Assembly: GCA_012520995.1 (NCBI GenBank)
Contig: JAAYNI010000046.1
Span: 1-42,649 of the forward strand
DNA from: Candidatus Rifleibacteriota bacterium
Lineage (GTDB): Bacteria > Muiribacteriota > Ozemobacteria > Ozemobacterales > Ozemobacteraceae
DNA: 42,649 nt
Direction: 5' to 3'
Position numbers and translations under genes: made by a program. Below are positions 26,913-33,918 of this stretch, piece by piece (within the stretch, counting starts at the first letter, position 1; each line of letters begins with the position of its first letter). The notes below the pieces were generated by a model that saw only the letters and a program-made list of their open reading frames with translations, had not been told where the DNA came from and did no database searches.

Positions 26913-27998
26913 TTGATTAGAAAATCAAACATCATTAAAGGTATGCTGGCAATAATATTGCTGGCGGCTTCAACTCTTCCTCTTTTTGCCCGCGCTCAAG
27001 TAAGAATAAAAGACATTTCAAGCTTAAGCGGAAACCGCGAATACCAACTCATAGGCTACGGCCTTGTTACAGGTTTGAACGGAACCGGCGACAAAAGCAG
27101 AATAAGCATTGAGATGGTCAGAGGCATGATGCAAAAAATGGGCTTGGATGTTGAACCTGCTTACATAGCTACCAAAAACGTTGCAGCTGTTATAGTCACA
27201 GCCATGCTTCCATCATACGGCAGAGAAGGAGAAAGTTTCAATGTCACCGTCAGCTCCCTCGGAGACGCCACCAGCCTTCAAGGCGGCGTTTTGCTTCCCA
27301 CCCTTCTTAAAGGCGGCGACGGAAACGTTTATGCCGTAGCTCAGGGACAAATTTCCCTTGGCGGATTTGAATCGCACCAAAACAGAGGCAGCGGAAACAT
27401 CCAAAAAAACCACCAAACAGTAGGCATAATCAGTGGCGGAGCAATAATGGAACGCGGCGTAAACGACAAGTTCGCCAGAAATGGAAAATTCAGCATACTC
27501 CTTCACAAGAAAGACCCGACTCTCACAAAGCAAATCAAAGAACTGGTAGACAAACGTTACGGATATGGATGGGCAAACATCATAAATCCAGGCGAAGTGC
27601 AAATAACAATACCTTTGGCTATGAGAGATGACCCGGTAAGCTTTGCAGCTAATATAGAAGAAATGACTTTAACAGTTGACGAACCTAATAGAGTAGTCAT
27701 TAACGAAAGAACAGGAACAGTTATAGTCGGAAACAAAGTCAGAATAAGCAGAGTGGCTATCTCGCATAACGGAATAAGAATCGCAATTGACGAAACCGCC
27801 CCTGCAGGAAACACAACATCAAATAGAAGAAGAGGCGAAGAAAAGACTGGTTCCATGGTATCTGTTCAAGGCGAGACTACCGTAAACGACTTGGTTACAA
27901 CTTTAAACGCTCTGGGAGCTTCTCCCAAAGACTTGATAGCCATCTTCCAAGCCATATATGCGGCAGGTGCTCTTCACGGAGAGCTTAAAATAATGTGA
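26913..27998 (+). CDS. flgI: Flagellar P-ring protein FlgI
   Basis: This 361-residue protein forms the periplasmic P-ring around the flagellar rod. A signal peptide (hydrophobic MLAIILLAASTLPLFARA) precedes the mature start. Typical family segments follow: KDISSLSGNREYQLIGYGLV, GLNGTGDKS, NVAAVIVTAMLPSYGREGES and the C-terminal ALGASPKDLIAIFQAIYAAG. The length is normal. I use the TTG at 26913 because it gives a basic N-region and is preceded by CAGG; an inner ATG at 26943 has no proper site. A P-ring protein implies an outer-membrane-type flagellum. Confidence 0.97.
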   Translation: MIRKSNIIKGMLAIILLAASTLPLFARAQVRIKDISSLSGNREYQLIGYGLVTGLNGTGDKSRISIEMVRGMMQKMGLDVEPAYIATKNVAAVIVTAMLPSYGREGESFNVTVSSLGDATSLQGGVLLPTLLKGGDGNVYAVAQGQISLGGFESHQNRGSGNIQKNHQTVGIISGGAIMERGVNDKFARNGKFSILLHKKDPTLTKQIKELVDKRYGYGWANIINPGEVQITIPLAMRDDPVSFAANIEEMTLTVDEPNRVVINERTGTVIVGNKVRISRVAISHNGIRIAIDETAPAGNTTSNRRRGEEKTGSMVSVQGETTVNDLVTTLNALGASPKDLIAIFQAIYAAGALHGELKIM

Positions 27999-28017
27999 TC
28001 TAATTAAATCAGCAGTG

Positions 28018-28047
28018 TTGCAATAGAACTTACAAATGTGGTATAGT
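28018..28047 (+). promoter_or_regulatory. Putative sigma-70 promoter before flgJ
   Basis: TTGCAA (28018-28023) and TATAGT (28042-28047) are 18 nt apart. The leader then holds an AAGTCTT/AAGACTT hairpin (28051-28067). A longer CCTGTT/AACAGG pairing touches the ribosome-binding site. The -35 region resembles the GTGTTGCAGC end of the dispersed repeat. Confidence 0.45.
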
Positions 28048-28115
28048 AAGCAAGTCTTAAGAAGACTTCCCTGTTATAGTTCAATTGCGACTGCTTTAAA
28101 ACAGGATTTGTTGCA

Positions 28116-28433
28116 ATGAACATCTCACCTCTAAGAAATAGCTTTATCTCTATAGGCTCTAAAACGCCATTATCTTCGGAGCAGGATACTCCGAAAGACC
28201 TGGAAAAGCTCAGGGAAGCTTGCGAAGATTTCGAATCAATTTTTGCATATCAAATGCTGAAGGAAATGAGAAAAACCCTTAACAAGAACACCTTGGTTAA
28301 CGGAGGGCAAGCCGAAGAAATTTTCTCCGACATGCTGACTCAGGAACGTGCCAAGACGGCCAAACTCGGCCTAGCCGATTTGCTGTTCTCGCAACTCAAA
28401 CCCAAAACCTCCTCTCAGGAGCCAACACTCTGA
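28116..28433 (+). CDS. flgJ: FlgJ-like rod-binding protein, no muramidase domain
   Basis: This 105-residue protein matches only the N-terminal rod-binding (rod cap) domain of FlgJ: REACEDFESIFAYQMLKEMR, then GGQAEEIFSDMLTQERAKT and LGLADLLFSQL. Enterobacterial FlgJ carries an additional C-terminal muramidase domain that is absent here; short forms are common outside that group. It would cap the growing rod in the periplasm. Directly downstream of flgI, it completes the usual flgI-flgJ order. An AGGA lies about 9 nt before the ATG. Confidence 0.92.
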   Translation: MNISPLRNSFISIGSKTPLSSEQDTPKDLEKLREACEDFESIFAYQMLKEMRKTLNKNTLVNGGQAEEIFSDMLTQERAKTAKLGLADLLFSQLKPKTSSQEPTL

Positions 28434-28443
28434 GTTGCTTTTT
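28391..28443 (+). terminator. Terminator overlapping the end of flgJ
   Basis: GCAACTCA (28391-28398) pairs perfectly with TGAGTTGC (28431-28438), followed by TTTTT. The loop has its own CTCCT/AGGAG hairpin. The flgJ stop codon lies in the right arm, so the stem could form only after ribosomes leave. Confidence 0.55.
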
Positions 28444-28476
28444 CGCTCTTTTCCGTGCTGAAAGGATCGTAATCGA

Positions 28477-29760
28477 GTGGATAATGTAACCTTTACTTAT
28501 TCTCAGCTCTGCGAGGAGCCTGTCAAAAATCTCAGAGCCGTTGCGAAAGCTCTTGCACTTCCAAATGCTGACAAAGCCTTGAAACGTGACCTTGTCAAAG
28601 GAATAATGTCCGCCCAGCTAGCTCAAAACGGTCTGGCTCTATCTGGAGGTGTTTTGGATATTTTACCTGAAGGTTATGGTTTTTTAAGAACCGACAGTTA
28701 TATTCAAAACGACGACGACGTTTATGTCTCCCCCTCTCAAATCAGACGCTATTCTCTACTTCAAGGCGATACCATTATCGCCCAAGTAAGACTCCCCAAA
28801 GATGAAGACAGCTACCATTCTCTTCTGAGAATTGAAAGTGTCAACGATGTTCCTCTAGAAAAAATTATAAACAAGAGGGCCAACTTCGAAGAAGGCATAC
28901 CAGTTTTTCCTACAGAGAAATTCAATCTGGAAACGACTCCGGATGAAATTTCCACCAGAATTTTTGATTTGATTTGTCCTATCGGGAAAGGACAAAGAGG
29001 ATTAATCGTAGCTCCTCCCAAGGCAGGCAAAACAGTTCTTCTAAAACAGCTGGCAAACGCCATTACCACCAACCATCCAGAAGTTCTGATGCTAATATTG
29101 CTCATAGATGAGCGCCCAGAAGAAGTTACCGATATGAGACGTTCAGTTGACGCTGAAGTAGTAGCCTCAACATTTGATGAACATTTGAGTAATCACATCA
29201 AAGTTTCAGAACTTTTACTTGAAAAAGCCAAAAGATATGCAGAAATGGGCAGAGATGTCGTGATTCTGCTCGACTCTATCACAAGACTTGCAAGAGCTTA
29301 TAACATTTCAGTGCCATCTGCAGGCCAAACTCTTTCAGGCGGCGTAAATCCGTTTGCTTTGTACAAGCCCAAACGTTTTTTAGGCGCTGCCAGAAAAATA
29401 GAAAACGGAGGCAGCTTAACAGTTATAGCTACTGCTCTGATAGACACAGGCTCCAAGATGGACGATGTTATCTTTGAAGAATTCAAAGGTACAGGCAACA
29501 TGGAATTGCACCTAGACCGAAAACTTTTCAACAAGCGCATTTTCCCATGCATAGACGTAAAGATGTCTGGCACCAGAAAAGAAGAACTTCTAATGAAGCC
29601 CGAAGATCTCCAAAAAGTTATAGTCTTGCGCAGAGCATTTGAAGAAAAGAATCCTCAAGAAATAGTAGAAATGCTGGTCAAGAGCATTTCCAATACAAAA
29701 ACAAACGAAGAATTCTTGAGCCTAATAAATCCGAACTACAAAGCTTCCAAAAACGACTGA
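28477..29760 (+). CDS. rho: Transcription termination factor Rho
   Basis: This 427-residue hexameric RNA helicase terminates transcription. The N-terminal Rho-N helical domain covers about residues 5-45. The RNA-binding cold-shock-like domain follows (GVLDILPEGYGFLRTDSY, DDDVYVSPSQIRR). The ATPase domain has Walker A APPKAGKT near 178-185, Walker B LILLIDERPEEV near 207-218, and a Q-loop region followed by SGGVNPFALYKPKRF. The length is standard, with no long insert. The GTG start at 28477 is preceded by AAAGGA. It is 43 bp after flgJ, separated by a possible terminator, and is probably expressed on its own. Confidence 0.98.
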   Translation: MDNVTFTYSQLCEEPVKNLRAVAKALALPNADKALKRDLVKGIMSAQLAQNGLALSGGVLDILPEGYGFLRTDSYIQNDDDVYVSPSQIRRYSLLQGDTIIAQVRLPKDEDSYHSLLRIESVNDVPLEKIINKRANFEEGIPVFPTEKFNLETTPDEISTRIFDLICPIGKGQRGLIVAPPKAGKTVLLKQLANAITTNHPEVLMLILLIDERPEEVTDMRRSVDAEVVASTFDEHLSNHIKVSELLLEKAKRYAEMGRDVVILLDSITRLARAYNISVPSAGQTLSGGVNPFALYKPKRFLGAARKIENGGSLTVIATALIDTGSKMDDVIFEEFKGTGNMELHLDRKLFNKRIFPCIDVKMSGTRKEELLMKPEDLQKVIVLRRAFEEKNPQEIVEMLVKSISNTKTNEEFLSLINPNYKASKND

Positions 29761-29764
29761 ATAT

Positions 29765-29856
29765 AAACACCCTCTGTACAACTGTTTAATTTTCAAGCAT
29801 ATAATGTGCGCAAAAATTAAACACAAAATAAAAACTGAGGGTGTTTTATTTTTTAG
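29765..29856 (+). terminator. Nested-stem terminator after rho
   Basis: An outer 10-bp stem (AAACACCCTC 29765-29774 with GAGGGTGTTT 29837-29846) encloses a perfect 11-bp inner stem (TGTTTAATTTT 29783-29793 with AAAATTAAACA 29813-29823). The outer stem runs into TTTATTTTTT. It starts five bases after the rho stop codon. Confidence 0.7.
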
Positions 29857-29939
29857 CAGTTTTTTAAAAATTATTCCAAAAAGCTTTATTAATCAGATAT
29901 TCAACGAATATTTAAAAAAATTTAAAATATTTTCTGAAG

Positions 29940-29956
29940 TTGGCACACAACTTGCT
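29940..29956 (+). promoter_or_regulatory. Sigma-54 (RpoN) promoter
   Basis: T-TGGCAC-ACAAC-TTGCT fits the sigma-54 consensus TTGGCAC-N5-TTGCW with its fixed -24/-12 spacing. The -24 GG is at 29942-29943 and the -12 GC at 29954-29955. The expected transcription start is near G29967. The upstream 60 bp are very AT-rich, with an AATATTT/AAATATT inverted repeat, as often seen for bending sites. No rpoN gene or activator is in the window. Confidence 0.72.
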
Positions 29957-29966
29957 ATTATTGAGG

Positions 29967-30048
29967 GTGCACTGCACAACTAATTCGTCAGTTGTCTTCA
30001 ATCATTCCTTTCCTTGATAAGGGCTGCGCATCAGCAGCTCTTTTTTTT
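29967..30048 (+). ncRNA. Candidate sigma-54-dependent small RNA (~80 nt)
   Basis: A compact transcription unit runs from the predicted sigma-54 start to an intrinsic terminator, with no open frame behind a ribosome-binding site. The 5' part can form an ACAACT/AGTTGT stem-loop (29976-29995) or a competing GTGC/GCAC hairpin. The middle (29996-30018) is unstructured and pyrimidine-rich (ATTCCTTTCCTTGAT), resembling an anti-Shine-Dalgarno seed. The 3' end is a GGGCTGC/GCAGCTC stem (30021-30040) followed by eight T residues. This architecture is typical of trans-acting regulatory sRNAs. Expression is unproven. Confidence 0.55.
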
Positions 30049-30104
30049 ATCCGGAAAACCTTTTAAAACTACGAAATACACGAAAAAGAGCAGAAAATTA
30101 AGTG

Positions 30105-30160
30105 AAAAATATTGAGTTCTAAAACAGATAATGCTTTAAGCTGCTGACAACATGACGAAG
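30105..30160 (+). repeat. Dispersed repeat body, partial copy H
   Basis: TTGAGTTCTAAAACAGATAA followed by TGCTTTAAGCTGCTGACAAC resembles the repeat body (ACTCAA ... AACTGCTTTAAGAT). It is degenerate and has no heptad tract. Just upstream, 30064-30090 is a reversed partial match to the TTTCGTG tandem unit at 14138-14164. Confidence 0.45.
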
Positions 30161-30240
30161 CTTTTAATAAAAAAGACCATAGTAGTCTGTTTTCTCTAAA
30201 TGTTTATTATCGGACAGATTTTTTTCTATCCACAGATAGA

Positions 30241-30300
30241 CACAGATAACACAAATGGGATTTAAGCATAGCTTAAAATCCCATTCGTGTTATCTGTGGA
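30241..30300. repeat. Long near-perfect hairpin
   Basis: The 27-nt left arm (30241-30267) pairs with 30271-30300 around an ATA loop, with a single one-base bulge and one mismatch. The arms contain CACAGATAACAC and GGGATTT(T)AAGC. ATCCACAGATAACAC-type sequences recur in intergenic repeats of many bacteria. Confidence 0.75.
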
Positions 30301-30301
30301 T

Positions 30302-30435
30302 AAAAAAAACGGGGGTGTTACCCCCGGTTAAGAAAGTTGTAATAAATTGAAGCATTCTGTTACCGCTCCAGTATTGCGAGCGGCGAACCTTTCACTTTGC
30401 CCCCCTCTTGGAGACTAATATTGTCTCCTTACTCT
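30302..30435 (-). ncRNA. Candidate small RNA on the minus strand
   Basis: On the minus strand a perfect TATAAT (30447-30442) is followed about 7 nt later by a ~134-nt stretch with three stem-loops. These are GGAGAC/GTCTCC (30428-30410), CCGCTC/GAGCGG (30383-30363) and a CGGGGGT/ACCCCCG terminator stem (30326-30310) followed by eight U. No minus-strand gene lies downstream before rho, so a cis-acting leader is unlikely. The -35 region is weak. I do not recognise the RNA as 6S, SRP, RNase P or tmRNA. Confidence 0.4.
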
Positions 30436-30472
30436 ATTTTTATTATAAAGAAAAAAGTTAAAAACCGATAGC

Positions 30473-30535
30473 CTCTAAAACTCGCCTCAACTAACAGTCA
30501 AAAACGACCAAAGCATTTAAGATACTTTATAGAGA
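30473..30535 (+). repeat. Dispersed repeat body, partial copy I
   Basis: CTCTAAAACTCGCCTCAAC, then AAAGCATTTAAGATACTTTATAGAG, follows the order of the repeat body with many changes. The assignment is tentative. Confidence 0.35.
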
Positions 30536-30550
30536 AAAAGTTTACCTAAT

Positions 30551-30577
30551 AAAAAAACACACATAATGTGTTTTTTT
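30551..30577. terminator. Bidirectional hairpin terminator
   Basis: AAAAAAACACA (30551-30561) pairs perfectly with TGTGTTTTTTT (30567-30577) around a 5-nt loop, which gives a U tract on both strands. Confidence 0.6.
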
Positions 30578-30590
30578 AACAATTTTCTAA

Positions 30591-30624
30591 AAAACTACCC
30601 GTAATAAATATTCCGGGTAGTTTT
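30591..30624 (-). terminator. Terminator of the lone pseudopilin gene
   Basis: AAAACTACCCG (30591-30601) pairs perfectly with CGGGTAGTTTT (30614-30624). On the minus strand the stem lies just past the pseudopilin stop codon and is followed by a T-rich stretch. Confidence 0.8.
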
Positions 30625-30632
30625 AGACTTAA

Positions 30633-31007
30633 TTATGGACAGGTTCTGCCGCCGCCTCCTTCAACCGCAACGGAACAAATGGGAGCTCCGATAGGCAAAG
30701 GGTTGCCTTCCACACAATAAATCTGTTCTATTGTTCCCGAACACTCTACAACTCTTACGCCATGTTCGCCCAGCAGGCCAGTATCCAAGTCTCCTGAATA
30801 GGCAATTTTCTTTTCAACATCATTGAGAAAATAATTCGCCAACCGCATAACTTGAGTGGAATCACGAAGAAGAGAGTGATGAGTAGTCCCCGAAGGAGCA
30901 AAAGCAGAAGCGGCGGCCAAAAACAAAATGGTGAAGATAAGAAGGCCTATCATCACTTCAAGAAGTGTTAGAGCACGATTATAAATGTACAATTTATTTC
31001 TGTTCAA
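30633..31007 (-). CDS. Small prepilin-type protein
   Basis: This protein of about 124 residues has a type IV prepilin N-terminus: a leader ending in YIYNRA, then LTLLEVMIGLLIFTILFLAA with Glu at +5. The mature part is only ~105 residues and ends in a Cys-containing, Gly-rich tail (four Cys in the last ~45 residues). I place the start at the TTG at 31007 because GAGGGG lies just upstream and the leader length becomes normal. The frame itself opens earlier, at 31079. It is isolated from the larger pseudopilin cluster and has its own terminator. It could be a minor pilin or a GspH-like subunit. Confidence 0.7.
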   Translation of the reverse strand: MNRNKLYIYNRALTLLEVMIGLLIFTILFLAAASAFAPSGTTHHSLLRDSTQVMRLANYFLNDVEKKIAYSGDLDTGLLGEHGVRVVECSGTIEQIYCVEGNPLPIGAPICSVAVEGGGGRTCP

Positions 31008-31113
31008 CAAAATCCCCTCTATTAAAATTATAGCTGTAAAAAATGAATTCTGCAATCTGAAGGCATTTGCAAGAATCATGTGTACGAGTGGATAAAAAAG
31101 AAAACAGGTGAAA

Positions 31114-31162
31114 TAAAAAACTCTTTTAAGAAGAAAGGTAAACCTTTCATAACTTAAAAGAG
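31114..31162 (-). terminator. Terminator after the galT pair
   Basis: A perfect 10-bp stem (CTCTTTTAAG 31121-31130 with CTTAAAAGAG 31153-31162) encloses a perfect 7-bp stem (GAAAGGT with ACCTTTC, 31133-31148). On the minus strand it is followed by TTTTTTATTT. Confidence 0.85.
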
Positions 31163-31202
31163 CAAATCAGGACGAATGTTAAAAACTATTTGAAAGAGAA
31201 GT

Positions 31203-32198
31203 TTATTTTGCTTTGCGAAGCAGCTCTGCTGCATCTTCAGGAGGAGTCGGATTTATATAGAATCCTGAGCCCCATTCGAAACCAGCTGTTTTAGTCAGCT
31301 TAGGCATAAGAGAAAGATGCCAATGATAGTAGTCCTTATAAGCATCTGAACAAGGAGAAGTATGCAAAACAAAGTTATAAGGCTGCTCCGGCAAGAGAGC
31401 ATTCATTTTGATTAAAGCTTCTCTAAGAGCATCCGCAAAAGAGGCAATATTATCAGTCTCGATATTTTCAAAAAAAGGCAAATGCTGCTTAGGAGTTATC
31501 TCCATTTCAAAAGGAAATCGTGAAGCAAAAGGACAAAATACAACAAATCCATCATTTTCATATACTAAACGGCTTGCTGTTCTCAATTCTTGTTTAACTA
31601 TGTCACAGAAAAGACAGCGGTCATGATATCTAAAATATTCTCTGGCTCCCTCTATTTCTTCTTCCACTCTTTTTGGGATAATAGGAGTCGCAATAATCTG
31701 AGAATGTTCATGCGAAACACTGGATACTGCCAAACCAGAGTTTTTTATAATCATGAAATGCTTGTAGCTGGGATTTTTTTTGATTTCAAGCAATCTTTGT
31801 TTATATGCCCAAATTATTTCTTTAACCTGCTCTAATTCTGCTGTAGCAATAGAATCATAATGCCCGGGAAACTCTATCACCATTTCATGTACACCCAAGG
31901 CGTTCATCGCATCAAACATGCCAAAACCTTCCCGGTTCGCATCTGTACATGGAGTTAAAATAGGGGCTATGTCTGGAACAATCCTTACCCACCAGCCTTT
32001 TGTATTAGCTTCCGTTCCTGCTTTTCTAAAAGCTAAGACTTCGCCTGAAGTCATATGCTCATTGCCTTCACAAAAAGGGCAATGAGTTATATCTTCCTCT
32101 ATTTTTGGAGGAGATTTGAAATCCGAAGGGCGTTTTCCTCTTTCAGGAGAAATAATAACCCACTGATTCAAAACAGGATCTTTTCTTAATTGAGGCAC
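31203..32198 (-). CDS. GalT-family nucleotidylyltransferase, variant HEH active site
   Basis: This 331-residue HIT-superfamily protein resembles galactose-1-phosphate uridylyltransferase. It has the zinc pair C40-x2-C43 (CPFC), a second CLFC pair, and the active-site region VSHEHSQIIATPIIP near residues 157-171. In GalT the nucleophilic His lies in an HPH motif. Here the middle Pro is Glu, while both His residues remain. It is a tandem paralogue of the gene upstream (32206-33210), which keeps HPH. The GTG start is preceded by AGGAG, which lies inside the last codons of the upstream gene, so the two are translationally coupled. It may use a different sugar phosphate or nucleotide. Confidence 0.85.
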   Translation of the reverse strand: MPQLRKDPVLNQWVIISPERGKRPSDFKSPPKIEEDITHCPFCEGNEHMTSGEVLAFRKAGTEANTKGWWVRIVPDIAPILTPCTDANREGFGMFDAMNALGVHEMVIEFPGHYDSIATAELEQVKEIIWAYKQRLLEIKKNPSYKHFMIIKNSGLAVSSVSHEHSQIIATPIIPKRVEEEIEGAREYFRYHDRCLFCDIVKQELRTASRLVYENDGFVVFCPFASRFPFEMEITPKQHLPFFENIETDNIASFADALREALIKMNALLPEQPYNFVLHTSPCSDAYKDYYHWHLSLMPKLTKTAGFEWGSGFYINPTPPEDAAELLRKAK

Positions 32199-32205
32199 AG
32201 AACAA

Positions 32206-33210
32206 TCACTCCTGAGTTTTGGCGTTAAGTAAATATGATGCAGCTTTTTCTGGCGTTATAGGATTAATATAAAAGCCAGAACCCCATTCGAAAGCCTTGA
32301 TTTTACTGAGGCGCGGCATAATCTCTATATGCCAGTGATAATAGTCGGCAGCTTGATCTCCACAGGGCGATGTGTGAATGACATAATTGAACGGAGGATT
32401 TTTCAAAGTAACGTTCAGCTTCATTATTACAGCTTTCAAGGTCTCTGCCAGCCCTTTAATCTCACGCTCTTCTATATCGCCGAAAGAGTCTTTATGATCC
32501 TTGGGAGCTATCCAAGTTTCGAAGGGGAACCTTGAAGCAAAGGGAGTAAAAGCAACAAAATTTTCGTTTTCGTACACAATCCTTTCGCCTTGAGCAATTT
32601 CTTGGCGAATGATGTCACAAAAAACGCATCTCTCTTTGTAATAATAGTAGTTTTTTGCTCCCTCAAGTTCTTCCATTGCTCTTTTAGGAACTATCGGCGT
32701 GGCTATCAGCTGCGAGTGAGGGTGATCCAAGCTTGCGCCTGCAGCGGCACCGCTATTTTTGAAAATAAGAATATATCTGAACCTGCGATCTCTGCGTAAA
32801 TCCTTATATCTGTCTGCATAGGCAGTCAAAATCAAAGCCACATGTTCTTCGCTGTATGTATCAAAATTGGCATTGTGAATCGGGCTTTCGATTATGACTT
32901 CATGGGCACCTACGCCATTCATCATGTCATAAACTCCGATGCCAGCACGGTCAAGCTCACCTTCGATCTGAAGAGCCGGAAATTTATTTGGGACTACACG
33001 GACTTCCCATCCAGCTTCATTAGGCAAAGTTCCCTGTTTACGGTAAGACATAACTTCAGGTGTAGTCATAGGTTCATTGCCTTCGCAAAAAGGACATACC
33101 GAAACCTGCTTTGGCGCAGGAGGAATTATCAGATCCTCAGGCTTATTATCTTGTTCGTGAAGAATAATAACCCATCTTTTGGCTACGGGATCTTTACGCA
33201 GCTGAGGCAT
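32206..33210 (-). CDS. galT: Galactose-1-phosphate uridylyltransferase (GalT family)
   Basis: This protein of about 334 residues belongs to the GalT branch of the HIT superfamily, which swaps UMP between UDP-glucose and galactose-1-phosphate. It has zinc-binding C39-x2-C42 (CPFC), a second CVFC pair and the intact catalytic motif DHPHSQLIATP near residues 160-170. Length and motifs are normal. The ATG at 33210 has AAGGAG eight bases upstream; the TTG just before it is not needed. No galK or galE is adjacent, so the exact substrate is uncertain. It is followed 7 bp later by the HEH paralogue. Confidence 0.9.
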   Translation of the reverse strand: MPQLRKDPVAKRWVIILHEQDNKPEDLIIPPAPKQVSVCPFCEGNEPMTTPEVMSYRKQGTLPNEAGWEVRVVPNKFPALQIEGELDRAGIGVYDMMNGVGAHEVIIESPIHNANFDTYSEEHVALILTAYADRYKDLRRDRRFRYILIFKNSGAAAGASLDHPHSQLIATPIVPKRAMEELEGAKNYYYYKERCVFCDIIRQEIAQGERIVYENENFVAFTPFASRFPFETWIAPKDHKDSFGDIEEREIKGLAETLKAVIMKLNVTLKNPPFNYVIHTSPCGDQAADYYHWHIEIMPRLSKIKAFEWGSGFYINPITPEKAASYLLNAKTQE

Positions 33211-33270
33211 CAAAATCTCCTTCTAGAATTGTCTGAAGAATGACAAGACAGTTCTTAAAAAGTGTTAATG

Positions 33271-33861
33271 TTAACCGGCTTTAGAAAGCCAGAATTTGGT
33301 TTTTTCGTTTTCCAAAACCCGGCCTATTTCATCATCAGCTATTCCGAGCGATTTCACATCATCGCGCCCAATGAGAGTGAGCCAATCATTATGGTTCCAC
33401 TGGCCATTTTGTGTATATACGAACTCCCTCAATTTCGCAACAAGCTTCTCTTGGGGAGTTAGAGTATCTTCAACAACCAAAGATTCATTAATTACTTCAT
33501 GCTGCTCTGCCTGAGAACGGCGAGGTTTCAACTTGGCTCTTGAGTTTCCAACACACTTGTATTCTTTGAGACCGTCTTTTTTCCCGTTTTCCACAACATA
33601 TTGTTCCCTAATCATTGCCTGAAAAAGGCGGTACATGGAGCCTTTTTCATTTTTATCAAGTTTGCTGTTGAAAAGCGCGGAATTTACATCGTTTGCGGTA
33701 AAAGTATCACGGCTCTCAATGAAACGCATAATCTTGTTTACATTTTGTGATATAACTCTGTGCAGATGTATATTTCTGTCATTGTCGCAACGCCGCTTGT
33801 TGCGTGTGCCTTCCACCACACCTGTGCAGAAAGGCAATTCACAATTTCTCTTAGGTTTCAC
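33271..33861 (-). CDS. Unknown protein with Cys-rich N-terminus
   Basis: I do not recognise this 196-residue protein. The N-terminus has three Cys (C7, C12, C25) and many basic residues (NKRRCDNDRN), which could bind a metal. Residues about 35-105 look like a small helical, winged-helix-like domain (VNKIMRFIESRDTFTANDVN ... MYRLFQAMIREQYVVENGKK), as in some DNA-binding proteins. The C-terminal third is helical and charged. The GTG start at 33861 follows AGAGG. It lies 60 bp before galT and has a good upstream promoter, so it may lead a three-gene operon. A regulatory role is only a guess. Confidence 0.6.
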   Translation of the reverse strand: MKPKRNCELPFCTGVVEGTRNKRRCDNDRNIHLHRVISQNVNKIMRFIESRDTFTANDVNSALFNSKLDKNEKGSMYRLFQAMIREQYVVENGKKDGLKEYKCVGNSRAKLKPRRSQAEQHEVINESLVVEDTLTPQEKLVAKLREFVYTQNGQWNHNDWLTLIGRDDVKSLGIADDEIGRVLENEKTKFWLSKAG

Positions 33862-33918
33862 TGTTTTACCTCTGTTATTTCATTAGCAGACAATACTGCC
33901 AAGTTTATTATGCACAAT

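Larger units (their letters stand above)
29761..30632. other. Gene-less RNA-rich spacer behind rho
   Basis: No protein gene is visible in these 870 bp. From left to right the spacer holds the rho terminator, a sigma-54 promoter with a short terminated transcript, partial dispersed repeats (30105-30160 and 30473-30535), and a long hairpin (30241-30300). It then holds a candidate minus-strand RNA (30302-30435) and two bidirectional hairpins (30551-30577, 30591-30624). Confidence 0.7.

Noticed and set aside
30446-30550. Sigma-28-like TAAA-N14-ACCGATAG on the plus strand with a terminator at 30551
   Set aside because: The spacing and the first -10 base differ from the flgI and flgB elements, and it overlaps the -10 of the minus-strand RNA candidate and a worn repeat.
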